Shown: positions 1 through 8,278 of the stretch, one piece after another
Layout: each line of letters begins with the position of its first letter
Position numbering within the stretch: the first letter of the stretch is position 1
NCBI RefSeq assembly: GCF_019704315.1
Contig: NZ_AP024597.1
Span: 310,001-374,000 of the forward strand
Direction of reading: 5' to 3'
Length of the DNA stretch: 64,000 bases
Source of the DNA: Stygiolobus caldivivus
GTDB lineage: Archaea > Thermoproteota > Thermoprotei_A > Sulfolobales > Sulfolobaceae
Position numbers and translations under genes: made by a program
The notes under the pieces: generated by a model
Told to the model about the DNA's origin: nothing
Database searches by the model: none
What the model saw: the letters and a program-made list of their open reading frames with translations, nothing else

Positions 1-14
1 TAAAACTTAACTTA

Positions 15-1301
15 TCATAGCATACTATTTCTTACAACTTGCGGATAAAGGAGGTGCCCCCTTAGGTCAAAGAACGACGCCTCAGTTACTTTAACGTCTA
101 CTCTCTTACCTAACTCTACGCTATCCCTAATAACTACTGGGATATAGTTTAACGTCCTACCTATCACTGAGCCTTTCCTACCCATTTCGGTAGTTATCAC
201 ATTAGAAATTGAACCCACATACTCTTTATGAACCTCATAGGCTAACTCTTCATATAACTTATTGGCCTCCTGCATCCTAGCCTTTTTTACCGGGTCTGGT
301 ACTTGTTTCATCGACGCACTCCTAGTATTTGGCCTTATAGAATACATAGCCAAATGAATCCTCTCAAATTTTAGTTCCCTCATAAGTTGTAACGTGTTAT
401 TAAATGCCTCTTCGTCCTCCCCCGGGTGGCCCACAATTATATCAGTAGTCACATTTATTACCGGTATTTTACTCCTAATCTCCATCACCATTTCCTTATA
501 TTCGTCTACACTGTACTTCCTATTCATGAGCCTTAGAACACGGTCGTCTCCACTTTGGACCGGTAAATGAATGAACTTAAACACCTTGTTGTTTTTAAGG
601 ACTTCTATTAACTCGTCAAGGCTCCTCATGGCTTGTTCAGGTGTCATCATACCTATCCTTATCATGAAGTCCCCTTCTATCTCAACGACCTTATTCACTA
701 AGTCGGACAGTCTTATACCCCCTAAATCAAGACCATAAGCCGCTGAGTCTTGGGCCGTAAGCTCTACCTCCACAGCACCCTTCTTAACTGCTTCTCTTAC
801 AGCCTCTACGATTAAGTGAGGAGGATAGCTCCTAAGTTTCCTCCTTGCTAGTTTAGTTATACAGAAACTGCAATCTCCAGCACAGCCGTCAGCTATTGGG
901 ATTATAGCAATTCTACCTTCAAATACCTTGGGAGTGAATAGTGGCTTCTCCCCTTCTAAGTATATTTTTCTCTCTTTAGATTCAACTACTTCAGTTATTT
1001 TCTCTACGGTCTGAGGTCCTAGGAGAGACGCTTCTGGGGCTATTGACATAACTGTTGCGGGTTCGGCTCCGGCTAAACAGCCTGCTACTACTAACTTTTT
1101 ATTAGATTTTTTAAGTTCCCTAATTCGCTGTTTCATCCTCTCTTCCGTTTCTAACCTCACAGCACAAGTATTGAGGACGATTACATCAGCATCCTCAGCG
1201 TCTTTTACTATTTCATGGCCCCTTTCGCTTAACATACTCATCATTATATATGTGTCCCCCTTATTCAGAGCACATCCATAAGTCTCAATGTAAACCCTCA
1301 C
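15..1301 (-). CDS. tRNA N6-threonylcarbamoyladenosine (t6A37) methylthiotransferase, archaeal MtaB/CDKAL1 type
   Basis: This 428-residue protein has the full layout of the radical-SAM methylthiotransferases. The N-terminal UPF0004 domain has cluster cysteines at Cys10 (YGCALNKGD), Cys46 (NTCAVR) and Cys75 (AGCLAG). The radical-SAM CxxxCxxC is at Cys140, Cys144 and Cys147, and a TRAM-like tail starts near residue 365. The family inserts sulfur and methylates t6A at position 37 of ANN-decoding tRNAs to make ms2t6A. The start is a GTG 46 bp from the divergent aIF2-beta start, and a TATA box lies about 20 bp upstream. The assignment to the t6A rather than i6A branch rests on archaeal family knowledge, not on a residue seen here. 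Confidence 0.9.
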   Translation of the reverse strand: MRVYIETYGCALNKGDTYIMMSMLSERGHEIVKDAEDADVIVLNTCAVRLETEERMKQRIRELKKSNKKLVVAGCLAGAEPATVMSIAPEASLLGPQTVEKITEVVESKERKIYLEGEKPLFTPKVFEGRIAIIPIADGCAGDCSFCITKLARRKLRSYPPHLIVEAVREAVKKGAVEVELTAQDSAAYGLDLGGIRLSDLVNKVVEIEGDFMIRIGMMTPEQAMRSLDELIEVLKNNKVFKFIHLPVQSGDDRVLRLMNRKYSVDEYKEMVMEIRSKIPVINVTTDIIVGHPGEDEEAFNNTLQLMRELKFERIHLAMYSIRPNTRSASMKQVPDPVKKARMQEANKLYEELAYEVHKEYVGSISNVITTEMGRKGSVIGRTLNYIPVVIRDSVELGKRVDVKVTEASFFDLRGHLLYPQVVRNSML

Positions 1302-1308
1302 TCTTAAT

Positions 1309-1349
1309 CACAAGTAATATAAACCTTAGAGTTCTTAAGATTACTTGTG
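1309..1349. promoter_or_regulatory. Compact divergent promoter with inverted repeat
   Basis: Only 45 bp separate two GTG starts (1301 minus, 1347 plus). A single TATAAAC element at about 1318-1324 reads as TATAAA on the plus strand and TTTATA on the minus strand, at near-leaderless distance from both starts. Flanking it is a perfect 10-bp inverted repeat, CACAAGTAAT at 1309-1318 and ATTACTTGTG at 1340-1349. The right arm covers the aIF2-beta start codon. A shared bidirectional core promoter with a possible operator is an inference. Confidence 0.5.
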
Positions 1350-1775
1350 GATTCACATCAGACAGGTAAAGAGTATGAGGCTCTGCTAGATAGATTATAC
1401 AAGAAATTGCCAGAAAAAGACATGAGCGTTAGCGGGCAAACTCTACCTAACTTAATAATCTTACATATAGGTACTACTACTATAATTAGGAATTTCTCTG
1501 AGTATTGTGATAGGATAAGGAGGGATAATAAGATCTGTATGAGGTATCTGCTTAAGGAATTGGGTGCCCCAGGCTCAATAAACGAAAACGGTCAACTCGT
1601 AATACAAGGAAAATTCGCTTCAGCAGTAGTGAGCGCACTTATGGATAGGTTCTTAAGAAGTTATGTCCAGTGCAGTACGTGTAAGAGTTTAGATACGGTG
1701 CTCAAAATAGACAAGAAGATATGGTATATCTCTTGCCTCGCTTGCGGTGCCCAAACGCCGGTGAAACCTATATGA
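1347..1775 (+). CDS. eif2b: Translation initiation factor aIF2 subunit beta
   Basis: At 142 residues it is the usual size for archaeal aIF2-beta. The central alpha-beta domain (about 25-103) carries the family signature around MRYLLKELGAPGSI. A C-terminal zinc ribbon uses Cys109, Cys112, Cys130 and Cys133. The protein is part of the heterotrimeric aIF2 that brings initiator Met-tRNA to the ribosome. The GTG start lies about 26 bp after a TATA box, which fits a leaderless transcript. It is first in a tightly packed five-gene information-processing operon, and its TGA overlaps the next ATG (ATGA at 1772-1775). Confidence 0.95.
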   Translation: MDSHQTGKEYEALLDRLYKKLPEKDMSVSGQTLPNLIILHIGTTTIIRNFSEYCDRIRRDNKICMRYLLKELGAPGSINENGQLVIQGKFASAVVSALMDRFLRSYVQCSTCKSLDTVLKIDKKIWYISCLACGAQTPVKPI

Positions 1776-2071
1776 AAAGAGTTATTTTAAACGTGATAAG
1801 GGAGCAAGGTTATGTTTTTGTAAATGTTTGTGAACCGGATTTATTAGGCAAGGTCTTTAAAAAAGGAGATATTTCCCTTGCAGTAAACAGGGAGTTCTAT
1901 GCTGGAGAAGAGGTAAGCCTAGACTTTGCATTTACTCTGTTTGAAGAAGCCAATGTAGTAAGCCTGGTAGGCAGGGAAATTGTAGATGAGGCAATTAAAA
2001 GAGGATATGTTGCTAAAGATGGTGTATTGGAGATAGAAGGAGTTAAATTCGCACAAGTCTATAACATGTAA
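1772..2071 (+). CDS. DUF424 family protein
   Basis: This small archaeal protein (about 99 residues) matches the DUF424 pattern: an N-terminal strand (MKRVILNVIREQG), a CEPDLLGKVF stretch and a closing GREIVDEAIKRG helix. I chose the ATG at 1772 because it gives an ATGA overlap with the aIF2-beta stop. A longer reading from 1721 would only add residues overlapping aIF2-beta that do not look like the family. DUF424 genes commonly sit beside aIF2-beta in archaea, so a translation-related role is plausible, but no function is established by anything visible here. Confidence 0.8.
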   Translation: MKRVILNVIREQGYVFVNVCEPDLLGKVFKKGDISLAVNREFYAGEEVSLDFAFTLFEEANVVSLVGREIVDEAIKRGYVAKDGVLEIEGVKFAQVYNM

Positions 2072-2072
2072 G

Positions 2073-2783
2073 ATGGCTAGGTTTTGTGTTAGATGCGGAA
2101 AAGAGAACGTGGAGCTTATAGGACCTCTTTGTGTTGACTGTTATTTAGAGACCAAAGAGTTGGTAGAAACCCCTAAGGAGATAAGCGGAAAAGTATGTAA
2201 AATTTGCGGTTCGATATGGGCTGAGGGAAAGTGGGTAAAGCAGAAGGACATAACGATCTCCCCGGTAGAGTCTGTGATATATAGAGAACTTGGAAGGAAA
2301 GTAAAATTTGACCCGAGTGTTGAGGAGTTCAACTACGACATAGTGAACCAGTACTCTGACCCGAACGGGCATTCTTTCGTCGATATCCAGGTTAAAGGGA
2401 GAGTAAAAGGGAAGGAATTTAGAGTTATACGGACGGTCAGCCTCAGGATCGATAGAGTTGTATGCCCCGATTGTATAAAGAAGAAATCACGTTATTATGA
2501 AGCTATAATACAGCTAAGGAGCAAAGGGGATAAAGTACTGTCCCCTGAGAAAAAGAGCGTTTTTGAGTCCTTTCTAGACAGAGAAGCCATAGATAGCATA
2601 TCGGATATCGCCGAAGGAAAGGAAGGAGTAGACTATTACTTTATAAAGAAAAGTGTAGCGAGAAGGGTAGTATCAACTTTTACTTCAAGTGTCAAAGACG
2701 TGAAAGTGGTCGAGACTTATCAGGACGAGACAATAAAAAACGGTAAAAAGTTCGCAAAACTTGTGATATCAGTAAGAGTATGA
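2073..2783 (+). CDS. NMD3-related ribosomal protein (archaeal NMD3-like)
   Basis: The N-terminus has the NMD3 zinc-finger pattern: Cys5/Cys8 (FCVRCGK), Cys20/Cys23, then Cys42/Cys45 (VCKICG) and Cys131/Cys134 (CPDC). Eukaryotic NMD3 is the export adaptor and late assembly factor of the large ribosomal subunit. Archaeal forms are shorter and lack the nuclear-export tail, as here (236 residues). A role in 50S subunit maturation is inferred from homology and from its place between translation genes. The start follows the DUF424 stop by one base, and the stop overlaps the RNase HII start. Confidence 0.85.
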   Translation: MARFCVRCGKENVELIGPLCVDCYLETKELVETPKEISGKVCKICGSIWAEGKWVKQKDITISPVESVIYRELGRKVKFDPSVEEFNYDIVNQYSDPNGHSFVDIQVKGRVKGKEFRVIRTVSLRIDRVVCPDCIKKKSRYYEAIIQLRSKGDKVLSPEKKSVFESFLDREAIDSISDIAEGKEGVDYYFIKKSVARRVVSTFTSSVKDVKVVETYQDETIKNGKKFAKLVISVRV

Positions 2784-3412
2784 TCCTTTTAGGGATAGAC
2801 GAGGCCGGAAGGGGTTCGATAATAGGACCGATGATAGTAGCCGGAGTTATAGTTGAGGACCACAAAGCCGACCTCTTAGCCAAACTGGGCGTAAAAGATA
2901 GTAAGAAACTGACTAGGAGAAAGAGAGAAGAACTGTTTAAACTGATTGCGTACTACAGCGTGAGCGTGATAGTAGTTAAAGTACTCCCCCAAGACATAGA
3001 CAGGGAGAACTTAAACGAGTTGACATACGATAGCGTAATAAAGATCATCCAGCTATCGCTGCCTTACAGGCCATCAAAGATCACCGTAGACAAGGTAGGT
3101 AAGGAAGAAAGGGTTATTGAGTTTATAAAGGAAATTGGGAGTGAAGCAAATGTAGTCCATAACGCTGACGTGCTCTTCCCCGAATGTAGTGCAGCTAGTA
3201 TTGTAGCTAAGGTAATCAGAGATAAAGTCACCGATACGTTAAAAGAGATTTATGGAGATTTCGGTAGCGGTTACCCCGGTGACAGTAAAACAATATCGTG
3301 GATAAAGAGCACGTATTCCAGAGCTGATAAACCGCCACCTATAATAAGGAGGTCGTGGAAAATTTTACAAGAGATAGCCCCTAATTATTATATTAGTAAA
3401 CATGGTCACTAA
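2780..3412 (+). CDS. rnhB: Ribonuclease HII
   Basis: The signature GIDEAGRGSIIGPM near the N-terminus supplies the catalytic Asp7-Glu8 pair. Further acidic residues follow at Asp104 (TVDKVG) and Asp130 (HNADVLFPECSAASIVAKV, typical of the HII family). The enzyme cuts the RNA strand of RNA-DNA hybrids and removes single ribonucleotides from DNA. The length of 210 residues is normal for archaea. ATG at 2780 overlaps the previous TGA (ATGA), and the last codons overlap the next gene by 11 bp, so the genes are translationally coupled. Confidence 0.95.
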   Translation: MILLGIDEAGRGSIIGPMIVAGVIVEDHKADLLAKLGVKDSKKLTRRKREELFKLIAYYSVSVIVVKVLPQDIDRENLNELTYDSVIKIIQLSLPYRPSKITVDKVGKEERVIEFIKEIGSEANVVHNADVLFPECSAASIVAKVIRDKVTDTLKEIYGDFGSGYPGDSKTISWIKSTYSRADKPPPIIRRSWKILQEIAPNYYISKHGH

Positions 3413-4478
3413 CTTACCAGCTGAGGCTAAAGCCAAATGGATAAAGTATATGGACGCAAAAACAACAGAGGACAAGATCAAAGCTTTACAAGAATTTCTA
3501 AGCGCAGTCCCCAAGCACAAAGGTACTGAAAACCTAGTATATTGGGCTAAAAGACGACTTGCTGAATTGAAAGAAGAGGCACAGCTCGAAAAAAGGAAGT
3601 CCTCATCGCTGGGTAAAGGCCTTCAGTTCTTCGTAGAAAAGGAAGGCGCGGGGCAAGTAGTGATTATAGGCGATAATGACCTTAAAAATACACTGATGAA
3701 AAAACTGACCAACGTGAAAAACGACCCTGAAGACTTACCAGTACCGGGCATGATGAACTACTTAGACGTCCAGATCCAGTTAATAAACACGCCCCCATTA
3801 ATTTTCGAGGCAAGGAGTTTGATAGGTAGGATCTTAGGCTTGGCAAAAAACGCTGACGAGTTATTAATAGTAGTTAGGGATAAACAGACTTTCGACAATA
3901 TAAAGTCATACCTTGAATCCAACGGGATAACATTAAGGAAACCTAGAGGAAAAATCGTGATTGATAGGGTCAGACAAGGGAATACGGGGATAAGGATTGT
4001 GCTCATGGGGAAGTTAGTCAACACTACTGAGGCAGAGGTAAGGAAATACCTTGAAGGCTTCGGTATAAAGAACGCCTTAGTAAAGGTTTTCGGAGAGGTG
4101 TCGCTTGACGATGTAGAAAGAGAAGTATTCCAAACTACCATATACAAACCATCAGTGACTGTAACCCTTGAAGACTTTAGTGATCCGGACACTATTGTCG
4201 TCAATTGGAATAACATAGATAAACTGAAGGAGAGTATATTTAAGGCCCTTGATGTTATAAGAGTTTATACTAAGGAGCCTGGCTCTAAACCTTCGGGAGA
4301 ACCCTTAGTAGTGAAAAGAGGGTCTACAGTAATAGACGTAGCAAGAAAACTCCACAATGAATTTGCAGAACAGTTTAAATATGCTAAGATATGGGGTAAA
4401 TCCGCGAAATTCCCTGGACAAAAAGTAGGAGCAGACCATGTATTGGAAGACGGAGACGTAGTAGAAATACATACCTAA
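3402..4478 (+). CDS. TGS-domain protein with degenerate OBG/DRG-like GTPase domain
   Basis: The order is a helical charged N-terminus (1-75), a G-domain-like region (about 83-280) and a C-terminal TGS domain (about 283-357, ending VLEDGDVVEIHT). This order resembles archaeal DRG/OBG-type GTPases. The nucleotide-binding loop is eroded: the position of the invariant GKS/T reads K95-N96-T97 in GDNDLKNTLM, and no DxxG or NKxD motif is evident. It may therefore no longer bind GTP in the usual way. It is the last gene of the aIF2-beta operon, overlapping rnhB by 11 bp, which suggests a ribosome- or RNA-linked job. The exact function is unknown. Confidence 0.7.
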   Translation: MVTNLPAEAKAKWIKYMDAKTTEDKIKALQEFLSAVPKHKGTENLVYWAKRRLAELKEEAQLEKRKSSSLGKGLQFFVEKEGAGQVVIIGDNDLKNTLMKKLTNVKNDPEDLPVPGMMNYLDVQIQLINTPPLIFEARSLIGRILGLAKNADELLIVVRDKQTFDNIKSYLESNGITLRKPRGKIVIDRVRQGNTGIRIVLMGKLVNTTEAEVRKYLEGFGIKNALVKVFGEVSLDDVEREVFQTTIYKPSVTVTLEDFSDPDTIVVNWNNIDKLKESIFKALDVIRVYTKEPGSKPSGEPLVVKRGSTVIDVARKLHNEFAEQFKYAKIWGKSAKFPGQKVGADHVLEDGDVVEIHT

Positions 4479-4579
4479 TAATAAGATAAAAACCTTCCAC
4501 AGACATATTACTTAACGTCAATTTTTAAGTCTTTTATGAATAATCAGAAGTAGTTATTTGCTTGAGTTTACTATAAAAA

Positions 4580-4588
4580 GTTTATATG
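4580..4588 (+). promoter_or_regulatory. TATA box of the GspF/GspE pair
   Basis: GTTTATATG lies with its centre 28 bp before the ATG at 4612. This matches Sulfolobales promoters with very short or no leader. It separates the pilus-type genes from the upstream operon, whose last stop is at 4478. Confidence 0.5.
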
Positions 4589-4611
4589 CTAACATAATAT
4601 AAATTATTCCA

Positions 4612-6507
4612 ATGGCAATATCTATTGGCAAGAAAAAATCTAAAAAAGGGAGTGCATCACCAACACCCAAGTCTAACTATAGTCAGATTGACCTTATGTT
4701 TTATAAGTCATCCTTAGCTAAATCCTTAGCTAAATCATTTGAGAAAAAACTTAAGCAAGCAGGCCTGCCTGATGACCCTAGAGTTCTGGCTTCAAGATTA
4801 TTGTTCTTTATGATAGTCGCTTTGGTAGCAATGGTAGCTTTATGGGTAATAGGGATTATAGGGATTAGGGACTTTGTCTTAACCCGTGAGCCTAAATATG
4901 CAGTATTCGGAATAATGGGGTTCATATTCGGTACTATTATCCCACCTGTTACCTATCTAGTATTCAACCTTAATATCTCGCAGAAGATTGATAGCAGGAG
5001 AATTGGGATCGAGGCTGAAACTCCGGCCTTTGCTGCACTCTTCCTAGTCTTCTTGAGGTCTGGGCTATCTCCTAAGATACTCTTTGAGAACATAAGTAAG
5101 ACTAAGGCTTTTTCCTACATTAACGGGGTTTCCAAGTACATAGTAAAAAGGATGAACTATTTGGGGGAAAGTGTAGAGAGGGCGGTAGATAGCTCAATAA
5201 GAGTAGTACCTTCTAAGCTCTATGAGGAACTGATGAGTACTTATATTACGGCTATAGTAAGCGGGGCACCGGTTTACGAGACAATGTCTACGAAAGTAAA
5301 AGATATCATAAAACGAATTGAACTGTTGGCTACGGTAGCTGCAGATAGGCTGTCTGGGGTCGGAGAAGGGTATGTAACGTGGCTAGCATCAGGTTTTATA
5401 ACAATTTATCTGATACTAATCCTTGAATCAGTATTCACATTACTACAGCTTCTACCCCTACCAATAATCGGGATCTTGGTAGTGGTATTTGTTCCTATGG
5501 TCAACGTATTGTTCATATTCGCTGTTGACTCTTTGCAGTTCAAGTTCCCCGAAAAGCCCCTGAAGGCTGACAAACTGTTCTTAGAAATGATACCAGTAGG
5601 GTTCATACTAGGGATAATCCTAATGATAGCCTTAGAGCCCCTAATGGCTAGGATATTCCACTATCCACTGATCGCACCTCAGTTCCTGGTAGTCGACATG
5701 TTTACCCTATCGGGAACCACTTACGCAGTGCCCGCTACTGTCGTAGGGCTTACTTTGGGCTTTATAATCGCACTAGTCCCGCCCACAATAATGGCCCAGA
5801 GGGAATTAAATGAGGGGACAGGGTATGACATATATGTGGTAAGGCTATTAAGGGCTATAGGAGAAGGGGTTAGGGCTGGACTTTCTCCTGAGACGATAAT
5901 CAAGAACCTGAAAGAAAACAAAGAAATGGGTAAGTTACAGTCTGTTCTGAGGAGGCTTTATGCGTATATACGTCTAGGTATGCCAGTTAAAGACGCCTTC
6001 AGAAAAGCATCACAAAATATAATTGATTTCCCGACGAAGGTTGCCTTTAATTCATTAGCTGATATGGTCGAGATAGGTAGCTTGACTCCCGAGTCAGTTG
6101 AGATACTGGCTGACCAGTTGGACTCACAGATCAGGATAAGGAATGAGTACTACTCCAAGATCAAAGTCCTACTATACATGCCATATATAGGGTCAATCCT
6201 AGCCTTGATCACCTCGGTCATATTATCCAGTGCTATACTATCCCTTATAAGCACTGGCGGATATGCGTTCACTTATGGGCCCTTAGCTGTAGCTACAGCA
6301 TTAGTCCCTAAAGCCATATACATGACAGCCCTCTCATCAGTGTTTAATTCTATGCTCGCCGGCCTATTAGTAGGAAAGCTGGCTAGGGGAAGGATTGCCA
6401 ATGGGTATAAGCACGCAATAATATTGTTAGTTATAACAATGGTCCTACTGATAATGACCTTACTATTACACTTCTCGTTTGTATCAAGCCAGGCACCGAC
6501 CTTATGA
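4612..6507 (+). CDS. Type II secretion/type IV pilus-type assembly membrane protein (GspF/TadC-like, duplicated F domain)
   Basis: This 631-residue polytopic protein has two cytoplasmic T2SSF-like segments (about 140-260 and 410-535). Hydrophobic segments lie near residues 63-85, 98-120, 258-305, 322-345, 368-392, 535-560 and 600-628. The tandem F layout is typical of archaeal pilus and archaellum platforms. The family anchors the pilin-assembly ATPase in the membrane. The next gene encodes that ATPase 28 bp downstream, so they form one two-gene transcript. No class III signal peptide (pilin-like) gene was found nearby. The system (adhesive pilus, Ups, Bas or archaellum-like) cannot be decided from these two genes. 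Confidence 0.85.
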   Translation: MAISIGKKKSKKGSASPTPKSNYSQIDLMFYKSSLAKSLAKSFEKKLKQAGLPDDPRVLASRLLFFMIVALVAMVALWVIGIIGIRDFVLTREPKYAVFGIMGFIFGTIIPPVTYLVFNLNISQKIDSRRIGIEAETPAFAALFLVFLRSGLSPKILFENISKTKAFSYINGVSKYIVKRMNYLGESVERAVDSSIRVVPSKLYEELMSTYITAIVSGAPVYETMSTKVKDIIKRIELLATVAADRLSGVGEGYVTWLASGFITIYLILILESVFTLLQLLPLPIIGILVVVFVPMVNVLFIFAVDSLQFKFPEKPLKADKLFLEMIPVGFILGIILMIALEPLMARIFHYPLIAPQFLVVDMFTLSGTTYAVPATVVGLTLGFIIALVPPTIMAQRELNEGTGYDIYVVRLLRAIGEGVRAGLSPETIIKNLKENKEMGKLQSVLRRLYAYIRLGMPVKDAFRKASQNIIDFPTKVAFNSLADMVEIGSLTPESVEILADQLDSQIRIRNEYYSKIKVLLYMPYIGSILALITSVILSSAILSLISTGGYAFTYGPLAVATALVPKAIYMTALSSVFNSMLAGLLVGKLARGRIANGYKHAIILLVITMVLLIMTLLLHFSFVSSQAPTL

Positions 6508-6535
6508 AAACTTATATAGAAGGAAAGGGATAGAT

Positions 6536-8278
6536 ATGGTAATGAGTTCACAAAAATTGAAGATAAAACTACCCAAGATATCTACTAACAATAAAAACAA
6601 GAATGTCAGAGCTGAAGAAGTAGATTTACCATTTTCGCTTTATCCCCTCTTTATCCCCGTGCAGACGATAGAGGGAGAAGTTTTTTCTCAGTACGAGATA
6701 GACTTATCCAATATTATCCCAGAGGACATAGCAAATGACTTTAGCCAAAACAGGATAGAACTATCTATTGCTAAGCCGAACGTCTTCATTACATACGACG
6801 AGGAAAAGGGTATTTATAAGTATAACTTAATTGAGCCCCTAATGGACGTGAACACCTTCAACATCTACCTAACTTTAATCGATGAAGTCGAGAGGAGCCT
6901 GCTAGCAGATACCGACCATGTGCCCTTAGGCAAAATCTTGGTCGATCTAAGCTCTAAGAGACCGGAACTTAAGGTATTCCAAGGAAGAGTAGGTGAACTC
7001 AACGTACTCTCAACACCATTCAAAGTAGCTTTGTACTACTTACTAAGAAATATGTTCGGTTATAACATACTGACCCCCTTGTTATTAGACCATAATATTG
7101 AGGATATTTCGTCAAGCGGACTTAATTTACCGATATACGTATACCATAGACAGTTCGAATACACACCGACAAACATCGTAATCACCAAACAGATGAACTT
7201 GTTTGGAAAAATTATCGATGGTGAACAGCTGCTCGATGAACTTGTTTTAAGGTTTATCTCGTTAGCCAATAAGACAATTTCAGTAGCTACACCCATAGCA
7301 GACGGTATATTACCTAAAGGAGATAGAATAGCGGCGACGTTTAGAAGAGAGGTATCAGCTAACGGTTCATCTTTCGTCATAAGAAGGTTTTCGGAAAGCC
7401 CTATAACTATTTTAGACCTTATAAACAGCAAGGTCCTATCCCCAGAAGCTGCTGCTTACTTATGGTATGCCATAGATATGAAACTCTCTTTCATGGTCAT
7501 AGGAGTGACTGGAGCAGGAAAGACCACAGTGCTGAACGCTATTTTGAACTTAGTCAAGGAGTCCATGAAGATAGTGTCAATTGAAGATATACCTGAAATA
7601 AGATTGGCCCAAGATAACTGGGTCCAATTATATGCGAGACCTGCATACGGTGGGCTCGGTAAGGAAGTAGGTTTAATGGACTTACTGAAGCTATCATTAA
7701 GATACAGGCCTGATATAATAGTAGTCGGAGAGATCAGAGGTGAAGAAGCTTACGTTTTGTTCCAAGCTATATCTACTGGGCACGGTGGTGCAACGACCTT
7801 CCACGCGTACGACGCTGAAAGCGCAGTTAAAAGGTTAATGAATGAACCCTTAAACATCCCCTCAGAGTGGATACCTATGATGAACATCATTGTGACAGTA
7901 AGGAGGTTGCCAGTATATGTCGGTGACAAAATATTGTTGAGGAGGAGAGCTGTCTCAATAAACGAGATCGTCTCCTACAACGACCTAAGGCAGAGCGTGA
8001 GATGGGATCCCAACACTGACACTCACATATTAGACTATAACGCTGCCATGGTCTTAAGGTCTAGAATTGAAGAGTCTGGTAAAAACTTTGATGATGCTAA
8101 GGCAGAGATAGAGAGGAGAGCCACGTTCCTGAAGATGATGGCAAGTACTAGACAAATAGTGCAGAGCAGAGACAGCTACAAGATATTGAAGAAGTACATA
8201 ATTAAATACTCACTGAGACCAGAAGAGGCAATGAGAGAAATACAAATGATGGCAGGAGTTAAACAAGTGACTCAATAA
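6536..8278 (+). CDS. Type II/IV secretion system ATPase (GspE/VirB11-like)
   Basis: A hexameric secretion ATPase that powers assembly of pilus-like filaments on the cytoplasmic face. Walker A is GVTGAGKTT near residue 323, the Asp box lies around SIEDIPEIRL, Walker B is PDIIVVGEIRGEEA, and a His-box stretch STGHGGATTFHAY follows. I place the start at ATG 6536 (MVMSSQ), preceded by the purine-rich GGAAAGGGA. A TTG at 6479 lies inside gspF and would add an unlikely N-terminus; ATG 6542 is also possible. It pairs with the preceding membrane protein. The last 20 bp overlap the convergent GT2 gene. Confidence 0.9.
   Translation: MVMSSQKLKIKLPKISTNNKNKNVRAEEVDLPFSLYPLFIPVQTIEGEVFSQYEIDLSNIIPEDIANDFSQNRIELSIAKPNVFITYDEEKGIYKYNLIEPLMDVNTFNIYLTLIDEVERSLLADTDHVPLGKILVDLSSKRPELKVFQGRVGELNVLSTPFKVALYYLLRNMFGYNILTPLLLDHNIEDISSSGLNLPIYVYHRQFEYTPTNIVITKQMNLFGKIIDGEQLLDELVLRFISLANKTISVATPIADGILPKGDRIAATFRREVSANGSSFVIRRFSESPITILDLINSKVLSPEAAAYLWYAIDMKLSFMVIGVTGAGKTTVLNAILNLVKESMKIVSIEDIPEIRLAQDNWVQLYARPAYGGLGKEVGLMDLLKLSLRYRPDIIVVGEIRGEEAYVLFQAISTGHGGATTFHAYDAESAVKRLMNEPLNIPSEWIPMMNIIVTVRRLPVYVGDKILLRRRAVSINEIVSYNDLRQSVRWDPNTDTHILDYNAAMVLRSRIEESGKNFDDAKAEIERRATFLKMMASTRQIVQSRDSYKILKKYIIKYSLRPEEAMREIQMMAGVKQVTQ

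Noticed and set aside
7140-7180. tRNA T-arm-like CAGTTCGAATACA
   Set aside because: It lies within the secretion ATPase gene and no acceptor or anticodon arms surround it.
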